Origin: Capniomyces stellatus
Lineage: Eukaryota; Kickxellomycota; Harpellomycetes; Harpellales; Legeriomycetaceae
NCBI GenBank assembly: GCA_001661515.1
Contig: LUVW01000028.1
Location: forward strand, 315,921-370,658
Length of the DNA stretch: 54,738 bases
Reading direction: 5' to 3'
Position 1 is the stretch's first letter. The number at the start of each line of letters is the position of its first letter. A program made the translations under genes and the position numbers. Shown here in pieces: positions 1 through 10,741 of this stretch. Below the pieces are notes generated by a model, which was not told the DNA's origin, did no database searches, and saw only the letters and a list, made by a program, of their open reading frames with translations.

Positions 1-76
1 AGTTTTGCCTTTTCCAAAAACCGTTGCGTATCTATAATTTACTGTTTCGTATAACGCAAACCACTAACCACCAGAT

Positions 77-477
77 ATATGCTGCTAACTCCAGGTGAGT
101 TTGGTGTAAGAATGTATTGTTTAAGGAGTATACGGGGGTGTGTGTCTTATAAATACAAGGATCCAAGGCTGTACAGATTTAGACCTGTGGAAATTTAGAA
201 TTGTAGAGTTGTAAAAGTACAGAGTATAAAAGTATGTTGTTTGTGCTACTTTATGCCAGTGTTTTTGGAGCCTGTTTTGTCGCTGACCCAAAATTGCCGA
301 CTAGCTTTTTTCGGTTTGTGCAGAATTAAAGTTACTGGGTATCAAGCGTTCAGGTGCTCGAGTGTTCAAGCGCTCGAGTTTCTAGATAACGAGACGTTTA
401 TACTAACGAGTGAAAAGTTAAAAAGCGATTTAGATATCTTGACTGAGGATGGTTTGGTATGTACAAGTGTCTGTGTG
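77..477 (+). CDS. Possible two-exon gene fragment, unrecognised
   Basis: A short ATG-started stretch (about 77-93) reads M-L-L-T-P and ends in CAG followed by GTGAGT, a good donor. A second open stretch begins after a CAG acceptor near 262 and stays open to a GTAAAT donor-like site near 478. The phase fits (phase 1 to phase 1). The joined reading has mixed composition (motifs such as FLDNETFILTSEKL) but matches no family I know, and I could not find a convincing terminal exon. It could be chance. The evidence is only the splice-like signals and an 80-residue open frame. Confidence 0.17.
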
Positions 478-1531
478 CAAGTAAATACTGGTTTGTAGTG
501 TTTAGGCACTGTTAAGTTAAGTTTAGCTTGGTTTGGTTATTGGTTATTGGTTATTTGCTGCTTGTTGTGGTATTACAAGGGATTATCATGATTGTTTTTT
601 TTATTGACTTGGTGGTTTGCACTGCTATTTATATTTTTTTCATACTTTTTTCGTTTTCTGTTTCTCTTTTTTATTAACAACCAAATCCAATTAGCTCTTT
701 ATTTCCAACTCTTATAAAAATTTACAAGTCTGTGAAAATCAGTTTTCACGGCATGGTGCTTTTTTGCACTATTGGCTTTTCGATTTTGGCCTCTTAAGCT
801 CGTTTTCTGACGAAAATGTATCATTAGCATTTATACGCACTGATTATTGGGCTAGTTGTTTTCTCGGTAATTACTTTTCACAATCAATTAAATTATTGTT
901 CGTCTTTTTTTTTAATTTTTTCCTCAACTCTCACCATTTCTTCAGTCCATTTATGAATAGCAAAACATAGTCTTTTCAACTAAATATTCTCCCCTTAGTG
1001 GCTGATTCAATATATTTTGTGATTGTTATTTTACTTTATCTTCAGATTATACGGCTTATCTGAGCTCCATCTGTTTCACTGTTGCTGCCTCTATTTTTCA
1101 CGTTGCTGAGCCCAACCGTTTTATTAAATTTAAACCAGTCTTGCATTTTACCAGCAGTTCAGCTGGATATCATTCACTAATCGTTTATTAAAGTGTTTGT
1201 GTTCTAAATCATATACACACCATCCATCCCATCTTCCTGCCTGTCGCTATTTTCTGAGCTTTTTAGTCATGAGACTTTATTATTTCTGTTTCATTATTAT
1301 TTTTGCCAGTCCTAATTCATGTTAATTTCAAATCTCCATTTTAGAAATATCTTGGTTTTGTTCAGTCTGCCTATCCAATAGCATGATTCTCTTTGATCGA
1401 TACCGTTTGTCAGTTTCCTTAGTTACGTCCATTATAAAATGCTTGTTACCCTAACCATATCTGTTTTAAAGTTGTATCCAGTCTTTCATTGTTTTCGACT
1501 TCATTTTTAACCTTTTGTTTTTGTTTTTCAG

Positions 1532-1815
1532 ATAGCGGTTTACCGGGTTTTCATGTTGCTTTATGCGCTTTCCTTTATCTAAAATACGATATCTACGGGG
1601 TTTTCATAAACTTTCTGAACCCAAGTTCAAGTCTTCAGATCGTTCATAAATTTAGATGCCGATTTTCATTCCTGTTTGAGTATGCCCCCCCTCCTTCCAT
1701 TGATTCCTCGTATTATTTGATTAAACACAACAATCAAGTGGAGGATTTAGCTGATTCTGTTTTTAATTACAGAGATTGGCGGGCAAATAAACACCAAGAG
1801 TGTCTTACTAATTAA
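1532..1815 (+). CDS. Possible terminal exon, unrecognised
   Basis: A strong polypyrimidine tract ending in TTTTTCAG is followed by an open frame of about 94 codons ending in TAA at 1813-1815. The translation is not low complexity (for example EDLADSVFNYRDWRANK near the end), which is unusual for the T-rich surroundings. I found no upstream exon with an ATG and recognise no family. It may be a chance open stretch. Confidence 0.17.
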
Positions 1816-2119
1816 CAATTTCCCACCAATTTACGTCCCTTCAGTTTGTTTAGTTTGTTGGTTGCTAATTTCCCAAGTTGGAAACAAGCAAACAAGCCAA
1901 TACTGACATCTTCCTCCCCCTCCAAAAAGACTTGATAGTTCAATAGTTCAACCAGTTCAACACAGCAATCCTTGATATTAGCTCGATTTATTTAGTTTGT
2001 AGCTTTTGGTTCTTGTTCTTTTATATTATCCGAATAATAGAGGCGGCGTTTAACTTTAATCATTCAAAGCTTTTCCTCTCATCAACGCTTAAATCCAAGA
2101 CTTACATTACAAAAAAAAA

Positions 2120-3206
2120 ATGGACGTGATTAATCAAACTGCAAGAAAGCTCGACTTGGCCCAACTAATTATCGCTCACATTGTAATTTACATTTAATTT
2201 TTATTTCTTTTGCTACACCAAAAACAACAAAGAAGGCAGCGAGATGCATTACTCAGTTCATAATTTGGCAGTTGAAGGTTGCATCTTTACAAACATTTGA
2301 AGCAATAACTAAAGAGTGTTGGTGTTAAAAAATAATAATATTCAAATAGGGGATCTCTATATTCACTAGCGTAGGACCAACGCCAAGCTACGCCTTGCCA
2401 ATCTATCTTTTCGGACTGGTTGTTACTCAAAGTTCAGAAGTTAACCAAAAACAAGTCAAGCGAGTTAGTGATTCCATTATACAGTTGCTGAATGATTTTG
2501 CTCAGGAGCTCGTTCTGTAATCCTATTTAGCGGTTATTATTTCATGCTCAATCAAACATTTATTCTGCACTTTGTAGTTTTCTGTACTGCTTGCAGCTTC
2601 GATTATTCTAGATGTGCTCTGGCTCTACCTCACCGAGGACATTGGAATCAACTTCATGTAAGTTTATACTTATCAAATTCAAATCTAATTGTTAGCGCGT
2701 ACTAATAGCAATGAGGAATGTTTTCGGTTATAGATTTGTGTTGGTCAGCACTTTCTTGAAGGTAAGTCTTGAAGATATGGAATTTCCATTTTCCAGATTC
2801 ACAAGAACCGTTTCAATACCAAGTATAAATAAAATAAAGCGCGTAGCTTCGCCAATTTTGCTTATCCAGATATTTTCCCAATTGAAATGCAAGGTGTTTA
2901 TCATGTATCTCATTTAGCCATTAACTGTTGCTACATCAATCCAATCAATAAGCAACGATGGATCCGGGATTCCAGGTTTAAGCTTCCGTACGTGATGGCA
3001 ATATATATATATGTATTTACAGCAAAATACACTAAACCCAAACCCTCGTATCATCTGATGGCGATATTCGCCTGTGATTTCTGTGTATTCAACTATAAAT
3101 GCTATTTTCGTGTATTTTTGCTATAGGTGGCGACGACTCTTATGAGCCAATCAACGAGGAAGATGCGACACCTCTTGATTTTCCAGAGAATTTCACTCGT
3201 AACTGA
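2120..3206 (+). CDS. AGTRAP: AGTRAP-like small multi-pass membrane protein (7 exons)
   Basis: Reconstructed by hand: exons 2120-2182, 2350-2463, 2578-2657, 2734-2761, 2870-2904, 2953-2975 and 3127-3206. They join in phase into 140 codons with no internal stop. Reading order: a first hydrophobic stretch (LAQLIIAHI), a loop with PSYALP, a second helix (LFGLVV), a third helix (FSVLLAASIILDVLWLYL), a fourth (FVLVSTFLK), then an acidic tail containing YEPINEEDATP. Order, spacing and the tail resemble angiotensin II receptor-associated protein (AGTRAP), a four-helix Golgi/endosomal protein of about 160 residues. Human AGTRAP has a comparable SYxW segment, an FLDI helix and a YQTI-containing tail. 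The second donor is GTTAGT and the fifth intron is only 48 bases; these are the weakest joins. The family call is an inference without alignment. Its role in fungi is not known to me. Confidence 0.55.
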
Positions 3207-3316
3207 TAAACGTTTAGTTGATTTTCAGGCTTAGCTTTGGTGGCTTCAAAAATAGTTTTGATTTTACTATACATTTTTATCAAGTCAATCAAAAGCAGTT
3301 TATTTATTTACTATCA

Positions 3317-3658
3317 ATGTCTTGTACCAGTCGTGTGTATTTTACAATGTCGATAAAAAGCCAAACAAACAAAGTCGATATTAGTGGTATTCGCTATAAT
3401 GAAAACAGTGTTCAGCACGTTTGAGTAAAATTGCGAGCTCTTGGGAGCCAATTCCAAGTGTGACAGTGTACTTTATAGTTATGGTGCAGGTATTTTGATG
3501 ATGTTCCCGACTATTTCCGGATTTTTTCAAAGGCAAAAACCAGATATATTCCTAATAAATACAGTTGTAGACAACGGTTAATGTATCTTGAAATTGACAA
3601 ACATCAAGAGCTGCTAGTAAATGCCAGAGTGACACCGAAGAGTCTCGCCAACAATTAA
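3317..3658 (+). CDS. Unrecognised 93-residue protein, two exons
   Basis: Exon 1 (3317-3418) starts at an ATG, with a second in-frame ATG at 3347 that could be used instead. Exon 2 (3479-3658) ends in TAA. The 60-base intron runs from GTTTGAG to TTTATAG and is phase 0 on both sides. The product is hydrophilic with an aromatic-rich core (WCRYFDDVPDYFRIF) followed by a basic stretch (NKYSCRQRLMYLEIDKHQ) and has no obvious membrane segment or signal peptide. The composition looks coding, but I do not recognise a family. It lies 110 bases after the AGTRAP-like gene on the same strand and converges on ABD1; if ABD1 uses its predicted last exon the two stop codons overlap. Confidence 0.45.
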
Positions 3659-5075
3659 GAGTTTAATGCTTTGCCAAATAAAAAGAAAATTCGAATAAAA
3701 AAAATATTAAAAAAAAGAGTAAAGGCAATTCAAGCAAATCCGCCCAACATAGTCCGCAATTAAACGCCCAAAACTTACCAGAAGCCTCCCACTCGTCATA
3801 CGACGGGCCGGAGCCATCGTTTCCTATCACTTTCATTCGATAAAGAAGCTCATTGTGTTTGGGTATGTGTTTGATTTCGTTGTAGTAGTCGTGGAAATAC
3901 TTTTTAAGGCAGAGACTGAGATTGTACTGAGATGCCAGCTTTACAAAACTTGGGAAATGAACCAGGTACTCTGCACAGTCATCAATGGCATCCTCTAATA
4001 CAAACCAGTACTTTCTACCGTACACCTGATCCGAGTTCTTTTTTTCAAAGCGGACTTTGTACACCGAGTTTCCAAACTCCAAGCCCGGCGATTCGGCCAA
4101 CTTTTTTCTATTTTTAGCAAACCAGTTGCAAAATCCAATTAGTGTCGGTCAACTCGGAAATAAATAGCGTAGTAAAATTATTTATGGCTTTACAAACACA
4201 CAATTAAACATTATACGAATAACCACATTTATTCATTTCTTACGCCAGAATATTGGAGTTTAGTGTTGTTCCAATAAACACTCCCCCCTCCTCTAAATGA
4301 TCCGACACATTTTGCAGCATTTGCTTTACTTTCTCCTCGCTTTCAAACGCATAATGCATACAGAACTGCATACTGATCACATCAGCCTTGTAGCTTTCAA
4401 TTTCTTTAATCCGGCTTATCGGCTCCTATTGTTCATTATTACCTGGCGTTAGTATATAAATTCGTTCTGCTCGACCCCGGTGGTTGGGAATCTAGGACCC
4501 TTTAAAGCCAATTCTATTGGTGTTTGCTTTTATGCTTACCCCGAAGCAATCATATGCATAGAATCTAGCGTTGAAACTCGAGTTTCGTAATGTCGAATAT
4601 CTTTTTTGTGCCTCTTGAATCGAAACGCTCGCTATATCTAATTTGTATGTTTATGTTTTAGGCTTTTGTTTCATCTTTTTTTATCTTTTTTTATATCTTT
4701 AATCGCCAATCCTGACTTTATTCTTGCCGATTCCAGGGTTTTCTCAATCAGAACAAATATAGTTTTAATTTTAATTATCATTCTAGTTGGCTTTAATTTG
4801 AAAATGTAAATACCCAGCCCCACTAGCTCAGATATCTGTGCCTTTGACCATTTCAGCAAATCCCCGCCCTTTCCACAGCCAATGTCCAGCACCTTATCAC
4901 CTCGTCTAACGTATGACGATATTAGTACAGATTTAACCCAATTGTTAAAACTTTTCATTCGAAAAATCACCGAGTCTTTTCGCGTGTTTACATTTACTTC
5001 AGGCCTCGCATTGTAGTGCTCCGCAACCAAATCAGACTCCAATTTTCTTTTATGCTCATTATTTACTATACTCAT
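3655..5075 (-). CDS. ABD1: mRNA cap guanine-N7 methyltransferase
   Basis: It transfers a methyl group from S-adenosylmethionine to N7 of the guanosine cap of nascent mRNA, in the nucleus. Exons, 5' to 3': 5075-4814, 4637-4540, 4425-4244, 4107-3779 and probably 3668-3655. Joined in phase they give about 294 residues. The SAM-binding motif VLDIGCGKGGDLLKW is at residues 62-76. The first junction yields LVGLDIASVSIQEAQKRY, and later blocks FYAYDCFG, ISMQFCMHYAFESEEK, GGVFIGT, GLEFGNSVY and DEWEAS are all family hallmarks. There is almost no N-terminal extension, so it is much shorter than yeast Abd1 (436 residues). The C-terminus is uncertain: a GTAAGT donor and a very pyrimidine-rich tract support splicing to a four-codon last exon, but read-through to a stop at 3663 is also open. 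It converges on the small gene at 3317-3658. Confidence 0.9.
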
Positions 5076-5516
5076 TTTATATTATTAAATGTTTCAAATT
5101 TCGTTTTAAACGATTGAAGATATAAAGAGGATTCAGAATATGGGTCGGCCCGATACATCAAATAATGGCAATTAAAAGCATAAAAAAAGTACACAATCAA
5201 CACGTTGAAACCAGTCTCTAATTTGGCCCAATTAGCCCAATAGTGTTCTTGGAGTTAACGCTAAACTCGTTTTTTTTTAAAATTTTTTTTTTGTCTATTA
5301 TTTTATGGTGATAGAAATGTGTTTGGGAAAGTTTCAAGCTATCACCGTACATGTAGCCGATTCCCGTTTTTATCTTTGTTTATTATGTATATGTAATAGT
5401 TGGTTTTAACAGCTTAGTTAAGTTTTGGTGGTTTATTTCTGTCAATTTAGCTTGGTTCGTTTTACTTTGGTCGATTTTGAGCTGTTGAAGGGTTTTACAA
5501 GTAGTAAGAAAGGACC
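5076..5516. other. Intergenic
   Basis: AT-rich spacer of about 440 bases between two minus-strand genes. It holds T runs near 5270-5292 and no open frame I would support. It presumably carries the promoter of ABD1 and the 3' end of the small membrane-protein gene. Confidence 0.6.
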
Positions 5517-5956
5517 TCAACCTTCAAACAGCGTCGGATCATCATAGTATGCTTGCAGCTCTACACCATTCTAGCGCAATACAGTTATTAAGGTCAAATA
5601 AAAATGCTCGTGAGATCAATCTAGTCAAATTTTAATGTGCAACTTTTTTTTCCTTCTTTTTTCCAATTTCCAATTTTTATATGTAGAGATTTGTGGAGAG
5701 TATGCTTGCTAATACTTTAAACTTGCAAATTTTTGTTTGTACAAATTTGGCTAATGTCCAGTTTGTTTGCTTTACAGTTTCTATGCGTGTTGTTATAAAG
5801 TAGTGATACCAAATCCATAAAGTTTGATTCGCGAGCCTCAGCTTCAACAAAAGTTAATTTCAAAGCTGATAGGTATACTGTAGCGACAGTAGTGGCAATG
5901 TACAAGACGTATTTGTAGGAAATGCCAAAAGTCTTAGAACCGAGGGCCCAGAACAT
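5517..5956 (-). CDS. 66-residue single-pass membrane protein, possibly ATP synthase subunit k-like
   Basis: Exon 1 (5956-5810) starts at an ATG and exon 2 (5570-5517) ends in TGA. The 239-base intron starts GTATCA, ends GCTAG and is phase 0. The product has a short N-terminus, one hydrophobic segment at about residues 17-31 (YVLYIATTVATVYLS), then an acidic tail ending YYDDPTLFEG. Without splicing, exon 1 runs on for another 30 codons of less convincing sequence. Size, single helix near the N-terminus and the pattern M-F-x-x-L-G before it recall the small fungal F1Fo-ATP synthase subunit k (Atp19). That match is weak and made by eye. It lies head-to-tail with ABD1 on the same strand. Confidence 0.45.
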
Positions 5957-6804
5957 AGTAATTACAGTGTTTACTTTGTGGTTGTTGGTTTAAGTCTATT
6001 GGCGCTCGATTAGCCATAGTTGATACTTTCACTTTTAAAGTAAAAAATAATGGATTGCCTCGAAAACCATTATTATGCAAAACACATTTGAATTAATGCC
6101 AAAAAGAAGAAAAAATAACTAAACAATAAAACGCTCAATGTAAACAGCTAGCCCAATTGGTGGCAGATTCCAATTTAATACTAAGAATCGATTTACACAC
6201 ATCTAGACAACTACAATAGAATAAGACTAGTTTGTTTAATCTTATAGATCTATTTCAAAGGGCGTTTTTAATAATGGAGATGAGATATAATATAGTAGAT
6301 ATCAGAAAACTGAGTGTTTAATGCATCCATTATCGTGCCAGTACACTAGCATTGTGCAAATTAGTTTACTTTTTAAAAAGTATAGTGTCAATACCAACTA
6401 GTATTCAATCTCATAACATAACAAAAATATAACGTAACGAAAACATAACATATCGAAAACAAAACATATCGAAAACAAAACATATCGAAAACAAAACATA
6501 TCGAAAACAAAAATTACCGAAAATAAAACACAAGAATAAAATATAGCATAACATTAAAACCAAAGTTAAATCAGACATTTAAAGTAAAAGCTTTGTTTAA
6601 ACATTGTCGACATATTTTACCTTAACATTAAATCACACGATAAACCATAATTATCATTGTAAGAAACAAAGTTTAGTACACAGATACAAGCAAGATACGG
6701 AAATATTAACCCGATTTAAGCAGCAATTCGTAAGAGTAACTAGTATTGATCGAGTTATATAGCCTGAGTGCATTGATAAAAAGCGACTAGCGCAATATCA
6801 GTCG
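5957..6804. other. Intergenic, promoter region of the subtilase gene
   Basis: AT-rich 850-base spacer between divergent genes. Apart from the tandem repeat at 6449-6512 I see no open frame or structured element. Confidence 0.6.
6449..6512 (+). repeat. Tandem repeat, four perfect 16-bp copies
   Basis: The unit CATATCGAAAACAAAA is repeated four times without a mismatch, and degenerate copies extend on both sides (about 6430-6540). It is A-rich with almost no T or C apart from CATATCG. It lies about 290 bases upstream of the subtilase start codon. Confidence 0.9.
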
Positions 6805-9800
6805 ATGAATGCTACTATGAAAAGCGTGGCTAAACTCTTTTGGGTAGTAACATTAGTTATATCACCGATACTATCCGAAAAAATAATAAAGCATGATTTC
6901 TCTACAGAGAGCTTCAACAAAGATGGGATTATGTCGGTCAAAGACTCATCAATAGTCGAGTTCAACCTGCCTGCAGAGATGGATGGCGTTGTTGTCGACC
7001 GCAATTCAGATAGAAAGTATGCTGAGAATTTTTTAAATCAGCAGGGCAGATTTAAGGAATTGATGGAAAATAGCGGTATCCCTTACAAGGTCCGGCACGA
7101 CTATAACAGCCACTTGTTGCATGGGGTGTCTATTGAGGTGGACACAAAGTATATCAAGAGAATCTCAAACTTTCCACAGGTTAAAGCAATATGGCCCCTA
7201 TTGAGTAAAAAAGTAAACGACATGTTTCAGCTAAACCAAGTTGAAAAGGACGGGAGGCCAAATCTAAACGAGGCACATAAAATCACAGGAGTTGACAAGC
7301 TGCATGCCAAAATGAACTTGACAGGGAAGGGTATAAGGGTTGGTGTGATTGATTCTGGTGTTGATTTTACGCATCCTTCGCTGGGAGGGTGTTTTGGCAA
7401 GGGATGTAAAATTGATAAAGGTTACAATTTTGTAAATTCAAGAGTTGTGGATGGGGTCAGAAAATCGATTTCGACACCATTTGACGAATGTATAGGCCAC
7501 GGAACCCACGTTTCGGGGATTATTGGGGCACAGGACAAGGACTTTGTAGGGGTTGCGCCGGACACTAAGCTTTCTGTATATAGGATTTTTGGATGTACAC
7601 CACGGTCCAAGGTGGATTATGATGTGGTTATTAGTGCGTTGTTGAAGGCGTTTGAAGATGGAAACGATGTCATAAACATGTCGTTTGGAAGCGGAAGCAG
7701 TTGGTCACAGTACTTGGATTCAAGAATTTCGTCGACAATTTCGCAGTTTGGTGTTATTATTATAGCAGCGTTTGGAAACGAAGGGGAATATGGGCTGTGG
7801 GGTGGTGGGTCGCCGTCAATGGGAGACGAGGTTATTGCTGTGGGATCGGTTGACAATACAGAGTTTTACGCAAGAGCTTTAGTGATGCATGGGGAAAAAG
7901 ATAGGCTTTTTGAAATAGGAAAGTCAGCTACAAACGTAACCTTAAACATCCAAAAAAAGGAAGCAGTGCTGGCCAAGTCTTTGGATAACGAGCTGGGGTG
8001 CAACGCGTTTAGCACCAGCCTAGAAGGAATGATTGTTTTGGTTAAAAGAGGAAAGTGTACTTTTGAAAGAAAGGTAAGCGCCGCGTTAATCTTCCACTAC
8101 TATAAAGCTTCTTGATGAACAACCCAATTGTGATTATTAAAAAAAAAAATTCTTGATGACTTGAAATGAAAGAGAATAAAAAAGCAAATAAATGATCGAT
8201 ATACTTTTTTTATCGTCGAAATTTACAAATGATCAATTTGATCAAAATTATATTAACTCAACTTTACTGCAATTTGCGTACAATGATTTCTAGATCAAAA
8301 ACGCCGAAAGCGCTGGTGCAGCTGGTATAGTCGTGTACAACAACAAGAAGGGAGTTGCCCAGATGATGATAAATAACAAGTCAATCAAGATTCCTGCTGT
8401 AATGATTAGCGAGCAAAGTGGAAATGATATTTTAAAAAACTTTTACAAAACAAACAAGGTGTATCTATCGACAACAAATAGCAATGTCAAGTTTGTCCCT
8501 GATACCGGGGGGAAAATGTCACTGTTCTCGTCTTGGGGACCGGGCCCATTTTTGGAAGGAAAACCTGACATAGTGGCGCCAGGAGGCAAGATATATTCAA
8601 CATATCCGATGAAAATGGGAGGATACAGCATGAGCTCTGGCACTTCTATGGCAGCGCCTTATGTTGCAGGAGTAGCGGCGCTATGGCTGGAGCAGCAAAT
8701 AAAGGAAGGAAACTCTGGAATCCGCAATAGCAATTATGCAGCCAAGTTCCAAAAGCTGATCAAGCTGTGTGCAAAGCCAGTAATGGGCGTTAAAAAGGGT
8801 AACATAACCGAGGAGATTTCAGAAGTGCTGCAGCAAGGGTCAGGGCTGGTCGACTCTCAGTGTATCATGTCAAACAAAGTAGACGTTTTCCCAACGCAGA
8901 TCAGGCTTGGTGATTCAAAAGACGGGAATGTGTTGGCCGGGCATTTGAGCATCAGAAACGACTCACCCAACATAGTCAAATACAAGTTGGTCCATAAGCC
9001 GGTGCAGGCTGTAACTGAGCATGATATTAAAGGAGACCACATAGGTAAAATGGCCAGGGCTGATGCATTTGCAGAGGTGAGATTTGAAAATGAAGACATA
9101 CAGCTGAACCCAGGAGAAAAAATAAAAGTCAAGTATAACATTACACCGCCCGCAAATCCCAGCTCTGGAAAACATTGGATATACAATGGATATTTCTTCT
9201 TGAAGGGAGTTCCAGAAAACAAAGAAATCCCAGTGAATGACTTGACAGTAACATACTTAGGAATGCTGGGGGATTACTCGAGCATGAGGGTGCTGCCTGA
9301 AGATAACAGCAAAAAGTCGCCGTTTATAACATCTATTTCTAGAATGAAGAAGGCTTTTGCCGACTACAAATCCAAGGATGTGGATATTGAAAAGATCAAA
9401 AATAATATTAGGGTTCAGGACTTTAAGTTTGACATCAGGAAAGGCGACTTTCCAGTAATTTCGCTAAAGCTAAACCACCCTACAATGCTGCTGACCGCAG
9501 AGATAATCAATGCACACACAAACAATACAGTTGGGTTTGTGTTCCCAAGAGGAGTAAGCTCGTTGGTTGGAAGGACGTTGGGGGACGGTGATAATATCCC
9601 GGGCGGCGGAAGTAAAAGGTCCGAGTACTTGTTGAAGTTTACAGGGTTGGGGCTAAAGCTAGTTGACGCAAATTCAATCAAAAAACTGCTCTCCAAGTCC
9701 AAGAAGCAAATGAGTTTTGATAGCAAGTTGGAGCAGGAGTTTTACCTCAACAATGGTCTGGACCCGGTTTCGAGTTTATCACTTCTTTCGTCAGCTGAAT

Positions 9801-10192
9801 ACGACATCGACCATTTGCATTCCATTTACAACAAAAACGAGCTATCGGACTTTAACGTAATTAACCAGCTAAAGGTGGACGATGGAAACTTGCCAAAGTT
9901 TTTGAAAAAAGCCAGGATATCAATGGGTCAGCTGAAATTCATTGGTTCATCGGAACTAGGAAACATGTTTTATAACAACACAAAGGAGCTAAAGCTATTT
10001 ACAAAGGAGTTTGGAAAGTTGCCAAAGCCCAAGATGGATCCAGAACATGATGATGTCAAATTCAAGCCATTGATTGGACGGGTCAAACCAGGTAATTACA
10101 GAATACTGGTCAGGGCGCTAAAACCAATTGGGAGGTATACAGAGGACATTTCGTTTGATCAGTGGTACTCGCCTGTAATTACCATAAATTAG
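6805..10192 (+). CDS. Secreted subtilisin-like serine protease with PA domain
   Basis: Exons 6805-8073 and 8294-10192 (intron GTAAGC...TTCTAG, 220 bases, phase 0) encode about 1055 residues. A signal peptide covers about residues 5-24. An I9-type propeptide inhibitor follows (about 70-130). The subtilase domain has Asp183 in VIDSGVDFTHP, His232 in GHGTHVSG and Ser541 in SSGTSMAAPYVAG. A protease-associated (PA) domain is inserted between His and Ser, and the intron falls inside it (CTFERK joined to IKNAESAGAAGIVVYNN). A roughly 450-residue C-terminal region probably holds Fn3-like beta domains as in bacterial Vpr and fungal extracellular subtilases. All three catalytic residues are intact. 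The likely role is extracellular protein digestion, for example of host or substrate protein. The substrate is unknown. Confidence 0.93.
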
Positions 10193-10741
10193 GCGTTGGG
10201 GCTAGTTTTTAGTTGGTGGTTTATTTTTAAATACAAGTTTTATACTTTTCTAAACAGGATTTGAAATATAAATATTAATCGCAGAAATATGTTGAAATGT
10301 TTTCAATCGCAAAGCAAAAAAAGATGCGAAATGACTTCAATAAAAAAAAGATGTGAAAAGAAAAAGAGAAAAAGAAAATTAAGGTTGTGGTAGTAGGTTC
10401 AATAAAAATATTAATGAGGACTCGAGTTAAATGAAAGGATTTAAATTTAACGGATAGATTTCATTAAAAAAAAAGTTGAAAGGATGAGGATGACTAGACT
10501 AATCAAAAGCGCAGATTTGAATAGTTAAAAATAAATCAACGGAGGCGAAACTGGCTGTTTATTATTTGTGAGAAAATTGATATGGAAACAGAATTAAAGA
10601 ATGATATAGACAGAATTAAAGATTGGTATAGACAGAATTAAAGATTAGCATAGACAGAATTAAATATTGATGTAGAATATAACAGAGCAGGGCAGAACAG
10701 AACATAAAGTAACAATAAAATCAAAGAAAAAAAAAGTGAGC
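10193..10741. other. Intergenic, A-rich
   Basis: 550 bases of A-rich, C-poor DNA between the subtilase stop and the next start codon. The only structure is a short tandem repeat at about 10590-10665. No open frame is supported. Confidence 0.6.
10590..10665 (+). repeat. Degenerate tandem repeat, about 23-24 bp, three copies
   Basis: Three consecutive copies of a unit like TATAGACAGAATTAAAGATTG, slightly diverged. It sits about 80-150 bases upstream of the start codon of the ARM/SPRY gene and may lie in its 5' leader. Confidence 0.75.

Larger units (their letters stand above)
1..2119. other. Mostly intergenic, AT-rich; two weak exon candidates
   Basis: No recognisable gene. The plus strand is T-rich from about 560 to 1500. 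Two open stretches bounded by splice-like signals are listed as separate low-confidence entries (77-477 and 1532-1815). The last 300 bases before 2120 probably hold the promoter and 5' leader of the AGTRAP-like gene; a run of ten A's ends in its start codon. Confidence 0.5.

Noticed and set aside
2894..2917. 24-base intron in the AGTRAP-like gene (GTGTTT...TTTAG)
   Set aside because: Too short to be spliced. A 48-base intron from 2905 to 2952 keeps the frame and gives the same C-terminal tail.
3663..3778. Hydrophobic C-terminal extension of ABD1 (Phe/Leu-rich)
   Set aside because: It follows a perfect GTAAGT donor and is encoded by a long T-rich tract ending in an acceptor, as expected for an intron. 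Kept as a possible alternative because the expected family C-terminus was not found.
4441..4510. Possible tRNA-like B-box sequence
   Set aside because: No matching A box or cloverleaf could be drawn, and the stretch lies inside an ABD1 intron.
4671..4813. Extension of the ABD1 first exon reading LIEKTLESARIKSGLAI
   Set aside because: It looks protein-like but replaces the conserved DIA...AQKRY block. Splicing from 4813 to 4638 restores that block exactly in phase, so this stretch is intron.
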